Assembly (NCBI GenBank): GCA_041166025.1
Contig: JBEAMJ010000078.1
Location: forward strand, 62,001 to 126,000
Origin: UBA7672 sp041166025
GTDB taxonomy: Bacteria; Pseudomonadota; Alphaproteobacteria; Caulobacterales; Hyphomonadaceae
Direction: 5' to 3'
DNA: 64,000 nt
In this document: positions 34,185-43,205 of the stretch, one piece after another
Layout: every line of letters starts with the position of its first letter
Position numbering within the stretch: position 1 is the first letter of the stretch
Made by a program: the position numbers and the translations under genes
Notes under the pieces: model-generated
What the model saw: the letters and a program-made list of their open reading frames with translations, nothing else
Databases searched by the model: none
Told to the model about the DNA's origin: nothing

Positions 34185-35225
34185 TCAGTGTGCGGCTTCG
34201 GCAGCCACCTGTTCGTAGAATGCAAGTGAGTCACGGACGAAGGCGCCGCGGGTGAAGGTGGCTTCGTAGCTTGTGCGACCGCCGGCGACGAGTCTGGCGG
34301 CGAGTCCCGGTTCGCTGATCACCCGCTGCATGGCGCCTGCCAGCGCGTCGGGATCGTTCTTCGGGATCAGCAACCCGTTGACCCCGTCGACAACATAGGC
34401 GGCCGGGCCGACCGCATCGGCGGCGACAAGCGGGCGCGCGGCCGCCCATGCATCCACCGTCACCGTACCGAACGGTTCATAGCGGGAAGGGAAGGCGACG
34501 AATGTGGATGCAGCGAGCAGCGCGCCGCGATCGTTGCGCCAGCCGAGAAACCGCACGCGATCGTCCAGCTTGAGGCGTGCACAATGCGCCTTCAGTTCGG
34601 CCTCCAGCGGGCCATCGCCCGCGATCCACACGTAAAGCCCCGGAACCTTCGCCGTCGCATCAAGCAGGGTGTCGAGCCCCTTCTTCTCGTGCAGGCGCGC
34701 CAGCGCCAGCGCGACAGGGGCATTGGCGGGCGTGTTGAGGGCTGCACGATCGGCAGGCGCGGCGCCGGCGAAGTCCGCATAGGTGTGAATGATCGCCGCG
34801 CGATTTTCCGGCACGCCCTGGTCGCGAATGTGACGCAACAGGTCCTTTGTCAGCCCCACATGCCACGCGCAGTTCTTGAACCGGGACAGCTTGTAGTAGC
34901 CGCCATACCAGCCGATCGACCGTTCACGGAAGGAAAGGGGTGCGAATTCCCCCGCGCGGCCCATCCAGAACTCCGCCACATCCGGCTTGAAGGCGCGGAT
35001 CAGCCGTGTGATGGCGGCCCGCGTCGGAAACGGCCACAGCTTGCTGAAGGCGGCCGTCTCGACGCGGATGCCCTTCTCGCGAAAGCGCTTGAGGCGAAAG
35101 TCATTGTCCGCCCGCGTCACCACGGCCTGTTCGACCCCGGCATCAGCCAGCGCCATCACGCTTTCCAGCATGATGTTCTCGGCCCCGCCTTCCTTGGCGC
35201 CCGCCATGACGTGAAGAACGCGCAT
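34185..35225 (-). CDS. glycosyltransferase family 4 protein
   Basis: 346 residues from the ATG at 35225 (MRVLHVMAGAKEGGAENIML), the typical GT4 beginning; the frame is open to 35450 but the extra part is not coding-like. The C-terminal GT-B domain has LALARLHEKKGLDTLLDA, IAGDGPLEAEL, RVRFLGWRNDR and the EPFGTVTVDAWAA motif with the conserved glutamates. It transfers a nucleotide-activated sugar, probably to a surface glycan or lipid. It is alone, away from a polysaccharide cluster. Confidence 0.9.
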   Translation of the reverse strand: MRVLHVMAGAKEGGAENIMLESVMALADAGVEQAVVTRADNDFRLKRFREKGIRVETAAFSKLWPFPTRAAITRLIRAFKPDVAEFWMGRAGEFAPLSFRERSIGWYGGYYKLSRFKNCAWHVGLTKDLLRHIRDQGVPENRAAIIHTYADFAGAAPADRAALNTPANAPVALALARLHEKKGLDTLLDATAKVPGLYVWIAGDGPLEAELKAHCARLKLDDRVRFLGWRNDRGALLAASTFVAFPSRYEPFGTVTVDAWAAARPLVAADAVGPAAYVVDGVNGLLIPKNDPDALAGAMQRVISEPGLAARLVAGGRTSYEATFTRGAFVRDSLAFYEQVAAEAAH

Positions 35226-35470
35226 TGAAATGTACCCGCCAATGAGGAGCGGCTGGATACAGGGTTCGGATGGGGCTAGCAAACAAGTGTTGCTCGCCGG
35301 AAGCGCCAGTCGGCGCATTCCGGCGCCCTCGCCATCGGGGCAAGGCCGACGCGCATCGACGTAGCGGAAAGCGTAAGGCAGGCGGCCGTGTTCACGAGCG
35401 CGCGACCATGGCTCGTGCACAGGCCAGCCTTGTGCAAAGATCGCGTCCAAATCACGCTTGGAGCAGCACC

Positions 35471-36514
35471 ATGATGCGCTTGTCGATCCTCTGCACCGCC
35501 CTGGCCCTGCTGCCGTGTGGCGCCGCGTTCGCGCAGGCGGGCGGTCCGATTCCGCGTACCGCCGAAGGCAAGCCGGACTTTCAGGGGGTCTGGACGAACT
35601 CGTCGATCACGCGGCTTGAGCGCGTGCCCGAGTTCAAGGATCTCGTGATTTCCGAAGCCGACGCAAAGCAGTGGGAGCGGGACGCCGCCAGTGTCGCGGC
35701 GGCAGACGATGCGCCGACTGCGGCAGACAAGGGTGCGCCGGAAGCGGGCGATGATCCAGCAGGCTACAACGCATTCTGGATCGACCCCGGCCGGCAGGTG
35801 GGGAAGATCAACGGCACATACCGCTCTTCCTGGATCACCGATCCGGTGAATGGCAAGGTGCCCTACACGCCCGCGGGTCGCGCGGCGATGATGAAGGCCG
35901 TCTCGACCTACAACAAGTTCGACAATCCGGAGGAGCGCATTCCAATCGAGCGCTGCCTGATCGGTTTTGCCTCGACGGGCGGACCGCCGATGCTGAACGC
36001 ACTCTACAACAACCACCAGCAGATCATTCAGACGCCCGAGGCCATCGCGATCAATATCGAGATGGTCCACGACACGCGGATCATCCGCATGAACGGCCAG
36101 CACAATCCCGATCACATGCGCCAGTATCTCGGCACCAGCGTCGGCAAGTGGGAAGGCGATACCCTGGTTGTCGAAACCAAGGGCTTCAAGGCCATCGAAG
36201 CTGTGCGCGTCGACTTCGGCCTGTTCGTCTACATCTCGCCTGACGCCAAGGTGACTGAGCGCTTCACGATGCAGGACAACGATTCGATCTTCTATCAGTT
36301 CACGGTCGAGGATCCTGTGGCCTACACCCAGCCGTGGAAAGGCGAACTCATCTTCCGCCGCTCGCCAGACCAGATTTACGAATACGCCTGCCACGAGGGG
36401 AACTATGCTGTTCCCAACATCCTTCTTGGCGCGCGCGAGCTGGAGCGGGCCGGCCTGGGGCAACCGGTCGTGAAGCGCGGCATCGGCCGCCTCGATCGTC
36501 CTGCCGCCCAGTAG
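35471..36514 (+). CDS. secreted protein of unknown function
   Basis: 347 residues from the first of two ATG codons at 35471. The signal peptide ends near GAAFAQA. The mature start IPRTAEGKPDFQGVWTN is a motif shared by a large group of secreted proteins of unknown function in sphingomonads, Caulobacterales and Acidobacteria. The rest is probably beta-rich, with IERCLIGFASTGGPPMLNALYNNH and GKWEGDTLVVETKGF. It contains only two cysteines. Probably periplasmic. No partner genes. Confidence 0.75.
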   Translation: MMRLSILCTALALLPCGAAFAQAGGPIPRTAEGKPDFQGVWTNSSITRLERVPEFKDLVISEADAKQWERDAASVAAADDAPTAADKGAPEAGDDPAGYNAFWIDPGRQVGKINGTYRSSWITDPVNGKVPYTPAGRAAMMKAVSTYNKFDNPEERIPIERCLIGFASTGGPPMLNALYNNHQQIIQTPEAIAINIEMVHDTRIIRMNGQHNPDHMRQYLGTSVGKWEGDTLVVETKGFKAIEAVRVDFGLFVYISPDAKVTERFTMQDNDSIFYQFTVEDPVAYTQPWKGELIFRRSPDQIYEYACHEGNYAVPNILLGARELERAGLGQPVVKRGIGRLDRPAAQ

Positions 36515-36707
36515 AGCGCGTCTCACTTCGTCGTTCGCGCGGTGGCCGAGGGCCGGGCCGACGCCGGCCGCCGGTCGCCGCCAAACGCCCCGGGGCCTGG
36601 CTGGCGACCCCTGGTTTATCAGGGAAACAGGGTCTGCCCCGGACGCAAACAGCGGTTGTCCCGCAGACGCTTCCCGCGTAGTTTCCGCGCGCTTTCCGGA
36701 GACGTTT

Positions 36708-38018
36708 ATGTCCTATCGCCTGTTCGGGGCCGAGACCTCGGCCTATTCCACCAAGATGCGCGCCTACCTCAAATACAAGGGCGTTGCCTTCGACTGGGCG
36801 CCGCGCACACAGGAGACCGAGGACGAGCTGAAGCGTCTTGCGCGGTTTCCGACATTGCCGATCCTGGTGACGTCGTCAGGCTTTGCCGTCCACGACACGA
36901 CGCCGATGATGGAGGCGCTCGAGGCCGACAGCCCGGAGCCATCGGCGACGCCAGCAGATCCTGCGCTGGCATTCCTCGCCTGCGTGATGGAGGAGTATGC
37001 CGACGCCTGGCTGGCCAAGACGGTCTTCCATTATCGCTGGACGCGCAAGAAGGACCAGCGCCTTGCTGCGGCCCGCGCCGTCGACGATTACTACACGGTG
37101 AGCGCGCCGGAGGATCGCAAGGCCGCGGAGGATCGCGCGCTCGAGGCGATGACCGGCCAGCTCAAGGCGATGCAACTTGATGGCGAGCTGGGCGAAGTTC
37201 TGGAAAAGTCCTTCAAGCGGTTCGTCAAGCTGCTCGACGAGCACCTGCGCAAGCATCTCTTCCTGTTCGGTGAGCGTCCCTCGATCGCCGACTTCGCGAT
37301 TGCTGGTCAGCTGATCCAGTTGATGAAGGATCCGACCCCGGCCAAGATCATCGAGAAGGACGGCGAGTTCGTTGCGAAGTGGTGCGAGTTCATGTCTGCG
37401 CCAACGGCGTCGGGCCCCTTTGCCGCGCTCGACGATCTCAGGGACACGCTCGCGCCGCTTTTCGCGGACGACCTGGCGTTCTTCTTCCTGCCGTGGGCCG
37501 CGGAGAATCTCGAGAGTTCGCTCGCCGGCGCCGAGAGCTTCACCGTGACCCTTGGCAAGGATGCGGTCCAGCTGGCTCCGCTCCGCTCGGCGGCGCGCTC
37601 CTTCCGTGAATTGCGTCGGAAGTTCGTCAGCGCCCAGGCGATCGAGTCGCTGAAAGCGTTTACCGACGCGACCACGACGACGATCTTCCTTCTGCGTCCG
37701 CAGCGTGTTGATTCGCGCCCGGCTCCTGTTGCAGCGCCCGCCCCTGAGGGCGATGAGGCGGGGCCTGCCGCCGAAGCGGACACTGATGCGCCGCCTGCGG
37801 ATGAGTCTGCTTCCGAAGCCGGCGAGGGAAGGTCGCGCCGTCGTCGCAGGCGCCGTGGCGGAAGAGGTCCTTCGGCTGAAGCGGGCCCAGTGCTGGATGA
37901 CAGCGCCGCAGGCGAGGAGGATGCGCCTGTCGCATTCATGGATGAAGGCGTTGAAGTCGAACCACCCTCGCCCGAGGACGATGTTCCGCCGGCCGAGCCT
38001 GCTTCCGGCGCGCCCTGA
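36708..38018 (+). CDS. glutathione S-transferase-like protein with long disordered tail
   Basis: 436 residues. Residues 1-80 form the thioredoxin-like GST N domain (SYRLFGAETSAYSTKMRAYL, then FPTLPILV), and about 85-330 the helical C domain with FGERPSIADFAIAGQL. Residues from about 340 on are low complexity: Pro/Ala/Glu-rich, then a basic block RSRRRRRRRGGRG, then an acidic end. GSTs are normally about 200-250 residues, so the C domain is also enlarged. The basic RGG-like patch suggests nucleic-acid or partner binding, which is inference. It lies 21 bases before the rhomboid gene. Confidence 0.8.
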   Translation: MSYRLFGAETSAYSTKMRAYLKYKGVAFDWAPRTQETEDELKRLARFPTLPILVTSSGFAVHDTTPMMEALEADSPEPSATPADPALAFLACVMEEYADAWLAKTVFHYRWTRKKDQRLAAARAVDDYYTVSAPEDRKAAEDRALEAMTGQLKAMQLDGELGEVLEKSFKRFVKLLDEHLRKHLFLFGERPSIADFAIAGQLIQLMKDPTPAKIIEKDGEFVAKWCEFMSAPTASGPFAALDDLRDTLAPLFADDLAFFFLPWAAENLESSLAGAESFTVTLGKDAVQLAPLRSAARSFRELRRKFVSAQAIESLKAFTDATTTTIFLLRPQRVDSRPAPVAAPAPEGDEAGPAAEADTDAPPADESASEAGEGRSRRRRRRRGGRGPSAEAGPVLDDSAAGEEDAPVAFMDEGVEVEPPSPEDDVPPAEPASGAP

Positions 38019-38039
38019 CGCCCGACCGGAGCCATCGTC

Positions 38040-38669
38040 ATGGATGACATCCTGCTGAGGGCGCCTGCGACGCTGAGCCTGCTCGTGGCCAACGTCGTCC
38101 TCTCGTTCGCGGCCTTCAGCAATGCCCGCCTGGTCGACCGGCTGCTGTTCGACATGAACCGCATACGCCGCTTCAACGAATGGTACCGGATGTTCACATC
38201 CGGCTTCATTCATGGCGACCCGTTTCATCTCCTGATGAACATGCTCGCCCTCTACTTCATGGGGCCGTATCTTGAACTCACCACCGGAACGACGGGCTTC
38301 CTGGTGATCTACGTCGCATCGCTCTTTGCGGGGTCGATGTGGACGTACATGGAGCATTATCGCGATCCGAACTATCGCGCACTTGGCGCATCAGGCGCCG
38401 TGTCGGGCATCACCACAGCCGCTGCGGTCTTCTATCCCTTCGCCCAGATCCTGCTGTTCTTCGCCCTGCCGATGCCGCTTGGACTCTTTGCGATCGCGTA
38501 CATCGCCTTCTCGTGGTGGGCGGCGCGGTCGCGGGTGCGCGACGGCATCGGCCATGCTGCCCACCTTGGCGGCGCCCTTATGGGCATCGCTATCGTCTGC
38601 CTGTTCTGGCCCGAGGCGCCGCAGCGGGCCTGGGAAGAGTTCCTGGCGACCTTGCCGACGCGTTTTTGA
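38040..38669 (+). CDS. rhomboid family intramembrane serine protease
   Basis: 209 residues with about six helices. The catalytic serine is S118 in GASGAVSG and the histidine H175 in GHAAHLGG; the family H63-x3-N67 motif (HLLMN) stabilises the oxyanion. It cuts helical membrane proteins within the bilayer. It starts 21 bases after the tailed GST gene on the same strand, so they probably share a transcript. Confidence 0.94.
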   Translation: MDDILLRAPATLSLLVANVVLSFAAFSNARLVDRLLFDMNRIRRFNEWYRMFTSGFIHGDPFHLLMNMLALYFMGPYLELTTGTTGFLVIYVASLFAGSMWTYMEHYRDPNYRALGASGAVSGITTAAAVFYPFAQILLFFALPMPLGLFAIAYIAFSWWAARSRVRDGIGHAAHLGGALMGIAIVCLFWPEAPQRAWEEFLATLPTRF

Positions 38670-38760
38670 ACGGTCGAATCAGGGCCGAACCGCCCCATCA
38701 CGCCAGCGTGAGACAAGCTGTCCTGGTTCTGCTAGGAGGGCCTTCCAAAGGGAGGACGTC

Positions 38761-39099
38761 ATGATCCGTACAACTGTCGCCGCTCTGGCGCTTGCAGGCC
38801 TTTCCGCCTGCGGCGCAGGCGGGAGCGAATTTGCCACCAAGACCACTGCCGCCTGTATCAAGGAGGAAGGGCAGGCGGCCGCCGCCAAGTGCGCATGCCA
38901 GGTCGCCATCGTCGAGAAGGAACTCAACGAGAAGGAAAAGAAGGCGATCCTTCTCTCGATGGACCAGGACGCCAGCGCTTCGCCCGACGCCGGCCTCAAG
39001 GCGATGGAAGAAGCCGGCGTCACGATGGCCGACATGATGTCCATGGGCATGAAGATGATGGCGGTGAGCGCCAAGGCCGACGCCGAGTGCGCCAAATAG
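38761..39099 (+). CDS. small lipoprotein, unknown function
   Basis: 112 residues from the ATG at 38761 with GGGAGGA as ribosome site. Signal peptide and lipobox LSAC, lipidated at about residue 17. The mature part has four more cysteines, two as CAC, in a helical region (KCACQVAIVEKELNEKEKKAIL), then a Met-rich end (MADMMSMGMKMMAV). Function unknown; the Met and Cys content could hint at metal binding, which is speculation. Confidence 0.75.
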   Translation: MIRTTVAALALAGLSACGAGGSEFATKTTAACIKEEGQAAAAKCACQVAIVEKELNEKEKKAILLSMDQDASASPDAGLKAMEEAGVTMADMMSMGMKMMAVSAKADAECAK

Positions 39100-39135
39100 C
39101 AGCGCCCGCCTGAATCTGCTCGGGCGACAAACAAA

Positions 39136-39169
39136 AAAGCGGCGCGTCCCGTCAGGGTCGCGCCGCTTT
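39136..39169. terminator. bidirectional terminator between lipoprotein gene and hsp20
   Basis: An 11-bp stem (39136-39146 with 39159-39169) with inner CCC/GGG pairing in the loop. A run of six A residues on the left reads as T on the minus strand, ending hsp20; TTTCGTT on the right serves the plus strand. It separates two convergent genes. Confidence 0.8.
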
Positions 39170-39281
39170 CGTTCAAGGGATCCAGGCCAGGGCCTCCGGT
39201 GGGAGGGAGAGGCCGGCCGGCTCACCTCGCGTCTTTCAGACCCGACCTAGATCGGAAGGCTGGTCTCCGGTTTCAGGTCCC

Positions 39282-39752
39282 TCAGGCCGCCGACGCCTTG
39301 CGGGCATCGATCACCTTGGGAGACGCTTCAGCCCCGATCGTGATCTTGCGGGGCTTCATGGCCTCCGGAAGCTCGCGCTTCAGCTCGATCCGCAGCAGGC
39401 CATTCTTGAGGTTGGCGCCCGTCACCACGACGTGATCGGCGAGCTGGAAGCGTCGGATGAAGCCGCGCTCGGCAATTCCGCGGTGGAGGAATTTGCGGTT
39501 GTCCGTGCCGGCGTCCTTCTTGCCGACGACAATCAGCTGGCCTTCCTTCACTTCAAGATCGAGGTCGTCATCGCCGAAACCGGCAACCGCCAGTTCGATG
39601 GCGTAGGCATTCTCGTCCTCGACGGACTGTTCGATATTGTAGGGGGGATAGCCCTGTGCGCCGTCGAGCCGGGTTGCGGTGTCAATCAGGCTTGCCAGCC
39701 GGTCAAAACCGACAACGGTGCGGTAAAGGGGGGAAAAGTCGAAATTGCTCAT
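39282..39752 (-). CDS. small heat shock protein, Hsp20/IbpA family
   Basis: 156 residues with a complete alpha-crystallin domain: YPPYNIEQSVEDENAYAIELA, then LIVVGKK, FLHRGIAERGFIRRFQLADHV, and GLLRIELKRELPEAMKPRKI. The usual alphaproteobacterial IbpA form, an ATP-independent holdase that binds unfolding proteins in the cytoplasm. The gene has a folded leader that appears to be a ROSE RNA thermometer and a possible heat-shock promoter, which together predict control by temperature. Confidence 0.95.
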   Translation of the reverse strand: MSNFDFSPLYRTVVGFDRLASLIDTATRLDGAQGYPPYNIEQSVEDENAYAIELAVAGFGDDDLDLEVKEGQLIVVGKKDAGTDNRKFLHRGIAERGFIRRFQLADHVVVTGANLKNGLLRIELKRELPEAMKPRKITIGAEASPKVIDARKASAA

Positions 39753-39754
39753 CT

Positions 39755-39811
39755 CTGTCCTCGTTCAAGCAACAGTCGGACGCAGCCGCGCCCGCTTTGG
39801 GTTGACGTCCG
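39755..39811 (-). promoter_or_regulatory. ROSE-like RNA thermometer in hsp20 leader
   Basis: The leader just before the hsp20 ATG (39752) folds as two stems. The start-proximal one (39755-39775) reads CTGTTGCTT-GAAC-GAGGACAG: CTGTT pairs with the Shine-Dalgarno side, with one bulged G opposite the AGGA, and CTT pairs with GAG. This is the defining layout of ROSE elements, where a UYGCU strand masks AGGA. Upstream, CGGACG and CGTCCG (39777-39811) close a second stem. Rfam-type confirmation would need a covariance search. Confidence 0.72.
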
Positions 39812-39829
39812 AAGGCCATTCACGGCGCC

Positions 39830-39858
39830 ACCTCAGGGTCTGCGCCTTGGCCTTCAAG
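39830..39858 (-). promoter_or_regulatory. possible sigma32-type promoter of hsp20
   Basis: On the minus strand CTTG (39855-39858) is followed after 17 bases by CCTGAGGT (39830-39837), resembling the alphaproteobacterial heat-shock pattern CTTG-N17-CCTATNT. The -10 match is imperfect, so this is tentative. It would give a leader of about 70 bases, long enough to hold the ROSE-like stems. Confidence 0.35.
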
Positions 39859-39972
39859 GCCCGCCTATGCGCTGCCTCGTTGGTGCAATTGGGAATGGGC
39901 CGATGGGTGGTCAAGTGACGCCGGGACGATAAAGTCTGTTGCGAATCCGGTGGGGAAGGGCAGGAAAACACG

Positions 39973-40884
39973 ATGAAACAGGGACCTTTCCTGGTGGCGC
40001 TGGCCGTTTTCGGCCTTGGCGCCTGCGGCGGCCCGTCGGCGCCGGCAGGGGAGACGCCCGGCGCCCCTGCCGCGGCGGCCCCGGCCAATCCGTTGGAGAC
40101 CGCGGTGGCGGGGTCCTGGCGTCTCGAGCAGGAAAAGGCGCGCGACACATGGCGTCATCCCGTGGAGACGCTCACCTTCTTCGGTATCAAGCCCTCAGAT
40201 ACGGTCGTTGAAATCTACCCGGGCGGCGGCTGGTACACCGCCATTCTGGGCCCCTACCTGAAGAGCGGGGGAGGACGGCTCTATGCGGCCCACGTCGATC
40301 CGGCGGCCTCAGAAGGCGCTCGCGCCAATGTCGAGACATTCAAGGCGGCGTTCGTCGATCGCCCCGAGACATATGGCGACATCACGCTGACCATCGCCTC
40401 GCGTACGAGCCCCGGTGTTGCGCCCGACGGATCGGCCGACGCCGTGCTCACCTTCCGGAACGTGCACAACTGGATGGCGGGCGGTTATGCTGACAAGATA
40501 TTCGCGGACGCCTTCCGTGCGCTCAAGCCGGGCGGCGTTCTCGGCGTCGAGGAGCACCGGCTTCCTTCCGCGCGCGACCAGGACCTGCGTGCGACGTCCG
40601 GTTATGTCCTGGAAAGCTATGTCGTCCAGCTGGCGCAGAATGCGGGCTTCGTGCTGGAGGCGTCCTCCGAGATCAACGCCAATCCGAACGACACGGCCGA
40701 CCACCCGCTGGGCGTCTGGATGCTGCCGCCGACGCTGGAGCGGCCACAGCCGGGCTCGCCCGGCGCCGAAGGGTATGATCCAGCCAGGTACATCGCGATC
40801 GGCGAAAGCGACCGCATGACCCTGCGCTTCCGCAAGCCCGCGAGCGCAGCCCAGCCTCCGGAAGCCCCGCCGCCCGCGCAGTGA
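39973..40884 (+). CDS. predicted lipoprotein with class I methyltransferase domain
   Basis: 303 residues. Signal peptide with lipobox LGAC, then a Pro/Ala-rich linker. The domain has a methyltransferase-like glycine motif VVEIYPGGGWYTAIL (about 77-91), LYAAHVDP and FRALKPGGVLGVEEHR. This matches the group of predicted methyltransferases that carry export signals. SAM is not known to be available in the periplasm, so the activity is uncertain. Its stop overlaps the GTG start of the next gene by four bases. Confidence 0.82.
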   Translation: MKQGPFLVALAVFGLGACGGPSAPAGETPGAPAAAAPANPLETAVAGSWRLEQEKARDTWRHPVETLTFFGIKPSDTVVEIYPGGGWYTAILGPYLKSGGGRLYAAHVDPAASEGARANVETFKAAFVDRPETYGDITLTIASRTSPGVAPDGSADAVLTFRNVHNWMAGGYADKIFADAFRALKPGGVLGVEEHRLPSARDQDLRATSGYVLESYVVQLAQNAGFVLEASSEINANPNDTADHPLGVWMLPPTLERPQPGSPGAEGYDPARYIAIGESDRMTLRFRKPASAAQPPEAPPPAQ

Positions 40885-41822
40885 GCGCCCTTTCGGCCGA
40901 AACGGAAACGCGCCACCGGACTACCGGCGTGCTGCTGGCCGCGTCCGGAGCCGGTCTGTTTTCCCTGAAGGGCGTTGTGATCAAGCTCGCCTATGCCGAG
41001 GGCATCGGCGTCTCCCAGCTGCTGACGCTGCGCATGGCATTTTCCCTGCCGGTCTATCTTGCGATCGGGATCTTCGTCTTCGCCCGCATGCAGGAGAAAC
41101 CTGCTGCGCGGTGGTGGATGGCCGCAGGCGGGCTTGGCCTGATGAGCTACTATCTGTCGTCGTGGCTGAATTTCGAGGGCCTCAAATACGTCTCCGCCCA
41201 GCTCGAGCGCCTGATCCTCTACATCTACCCGACCATGGTCGCGCTGCTGTCGTGGCTTTTCCTGAAGGACACGATCACGCGCCGGCACCTGATCGCCCTC
41301 GTTCTGGCCTATGCTGGGGTTGCGATCCTGTTCGGCGCCGAGATCGGTCATCAGGGCGCCAACGCCTGGTTCGGCGGCGGCCTGATCTTTGCGGGAGCTT
41401 TCATCTACGCGATCTACGTCACGGCTTCAAAGCCAGTGATCCAGCGACTTGGCTCGACCATGTTCACAGCATTCGGCATGTCGGTCGCCTCGATCGCCTT
41501 TCTCACGCAAAGCGGCATCGAGATGGCCCTTCATGCTCCCCCGCCCGTGACAGCCAATGGCTACTGGCTCGCCCTTGCGCTGGCCATTGTCTGCACGGTC
41601 ATTCCGAGTTTCATGATCGCCGAAGCCATAAGCCGTATCGGGCCAGGCCCGATGAGCGCCGTGGGCGGGGTTGGTCCTGTCGTCGCCGCGTGGGCGGCGG
41701 TCGCGATTCTTGGCGAACCGTTCGGCTGGCCGCACCTTGCGGCGATGGCGCTCACCATTCTCGGCGTCTGGTTGCTCGCACGGCCAAAGCTCACGCGCAC
41801 CGCAGGGGCCAGAACGTGGTGA
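40881..41822 (+). CDS. EamA-type drug/metabolite transporter
   Basis: 313 residues, ten predicted helices in two EamA repeats; the second repeat ends with GPGPMSAVGGVGPVVAAWAAVAILGEP, the usual family signature. GTG start within a GTGA overlap with the upstream gene, so translation is coupled. An exporter of small metabolites or amino acids; the substrate is unknown. Ends three bases from the convergent amidase. Confidence 0.9.
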   Translation: MSALSAETETRHRTTGVLLAASGAGLFSLKGVVIKLAYAEGIGVSQLLTLRMAFSLPVYLAIGIFVFARMQEKPAARWWMAAGGLGLMSYYLSSWLNFEGLKYVSAQLERLILYIYPTMVALLSWLFLKDTITRRHLIALVLAYAGVAILFGAEIGHQGANAWFGGGLIFAGAFIYAIYVTASKPVIQRLGSTMFTAFGMSVASIAFLTQSGIEMALHAPPPVTANGYWLALALAIVCTVIPSFMIAEAISRIGPGPMSAVGGVGPVVAAWAAVAILGEPFGWPHLAAMALTILGVWLLARPKLTRTAGARTW

Positions 41823-41825
41823 GCC

Positions 41826-43205
41826 TTACCCGGCGATGGGCGGAGCGACCATGTCGTGGCCGGTGAGGCCTGCGAAGGCGATTGTGGTCTTGTCTTCCAG
41901 GAACGGGCCGATCGCCTGCACGGCAAGCGGAAGCCCGGCCTTGTTGACGCCGAGCGGGATCGCGGTCGAGGGCAGGTTCGCCACGGTGGCAATGCTGGCC
42001 CAGCCAAGCTGGTCGCCAAATTTCGAGGGCTCGCCATCGATTGGCAGGGCGCGCTTGCGCCAGTCGGACTCGCGCGCGTGCGTGTAGGCGGGTGTTCCGA
42101 AGGCGGGGCAGAGCACGATGTCGAAGTGCCGGAAGAAGTCCGCCCATTGTCGGCGCAGACGCTGCTGTTCGTCGAGGAGATTCAGCCAGTCATGCGCAGA
42201 AATTGGCTGGCGCGGATTGCGAGGATCGCCGCGGGTGATGATGGTGTGCAGCATCGGCTGGTACAGGCGCCATGACCGTGCGATGTCCGGCAGCAGGCTC
42301 GACTGCCGCGCAACCATCGCGCCTTCCTTGATCAGCCTGTCCACAAGTTGTTCGAGAGCGCCGAGGACATCGCTGTCGGCGCGGGCAACGGGATGGCGAT
42401 CCAGCACGAAGACGCGGAAGCTGGCGAGCCGGGCATGGCGCGCCATCGGCAGCGCGAGCCTGTTGGCAGGCGAGTCCGCATCGGGTCCGGCAACCACATC
42501 CAGCGCCGCGCCGAGATCCTCCGCCGACCGCGCCAGCGGGCCGATCACGCTCAGCATTTCGGCGGCCCTGATTTCTCCACCGGCGAAATGCCCGCCCATC
42601 GGTATCACGCCATGGCTGGTCTTGTGACCGTAAACGCCGCAGAAGGCGGCCGGCACGCGGACCGACCCGCCAATGTCCGAGCCAAGTTCGATCGCGGAGA
42701 AGCCCATCGCAATGGCGACGGCGCTGCCGCCTGATGATCCGCCGGCTGATTGCTCCAGCCCATGAGGGTTGCGTGTGCGGCCATAGATGGGGTTCTCTGT
42801 CTGCCAGTCAGCCAGCATTGGGGGAACGTTGGTCTTGCCGAGAACGACGGCGCCAGCCGCCTTCAGCCGCTGCACCGTCAGCGCATCCTCGCGCGCACGA
42901 TGCTCGACATGGGTCTCCACCCCCCATGTGGTGGGATGTCCCCGAAGATCGAGGCTTTCCTTTACCGTTATCGGGATGCCGGTGAGAGGCTTCATGTCAC
43001 CACGCGAGATGGCCACGTCGGCCTGCCGGGCCTCGGCGCGGGCGCGGTCGAAGTCGCGCACGATCACGGCGTTGACCTGGCCGTCCAGTTTTTCGATCCG
43101 GTCGATATGGGCTTCACACAGCTCAGAAGCGCTGAACGCTTTCCTCCGCAGGCCCGCCGCCATCTGACTTGCAGTCATGCGGTGCAGGCCGGTGTCCGTG
43201 CTCAT
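41826..43205 (-). CDS. amidase (amidase signature family)
   Basis: 459 residues. The Ser-cisSer-Lys triad is visible: Lys in GIPITVKESLDLRG, the glycine/serine box SAGGSSGGSAVAIAMG and SDIGGSVRVPAAFCGVYGHKTS, where the nucleophile serine lies in GGS. It hydrolyses a carbon-nitrogen amide bond. A GatA-like role is unlikely without gatC and gatB beside it. No signal peptide. Similar to 6-aminohexanoate-cyclic-dimer hydrolase-type amidases in general layout, but substrate not assignable. Confidence 0.92.
   Translation of the reverse strand: MSTDTGLHRMTASQMAAGLRRKAFSASELCEAHIDRIEKLDGQVNAVIVRDFDRARAEARQADVAISRGDMKPLTGIPITVKESLDLRGHPTTWGVETHVEHRAREDALTVQRLKAAGAVVLGKTNVPPMLADWQTENPIYGRTRNPHGLEQSAGGSSGGSAVAIAMGFSAIELGSDIGGSVRVPAAFCGVYGHKTSHGVIPMGGHFAGGEIRAAEMLSVIGPLARSAEDLGAALDVVAGPDADSPANRLALPMARHARLASFRVFVLDRHPVARADSDVLGALEQLVDRLIKEGAMVARQSSLLPDIARSWRLYQPMLHTIITRGDPRNPRQPISAHDWLNLLDEQQRLRRQWADFFRHFDIVLCPAFGTPAYTHARESDWRKRALPIDGEPSKFGDQLGWASIATVANLPSTAIPLGVNKAGLPLAVQAIGPFLEDKTTIAFAGLTGHDMVAPPIAG

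Noticed and set aside
35276..36526. 416-codon minus-strand frame opposite the secreted protein at 35471
   Set aside because: No signal, domain or ribosome site; the plus-strand protein has a signal peptide and a family-like N terminus.
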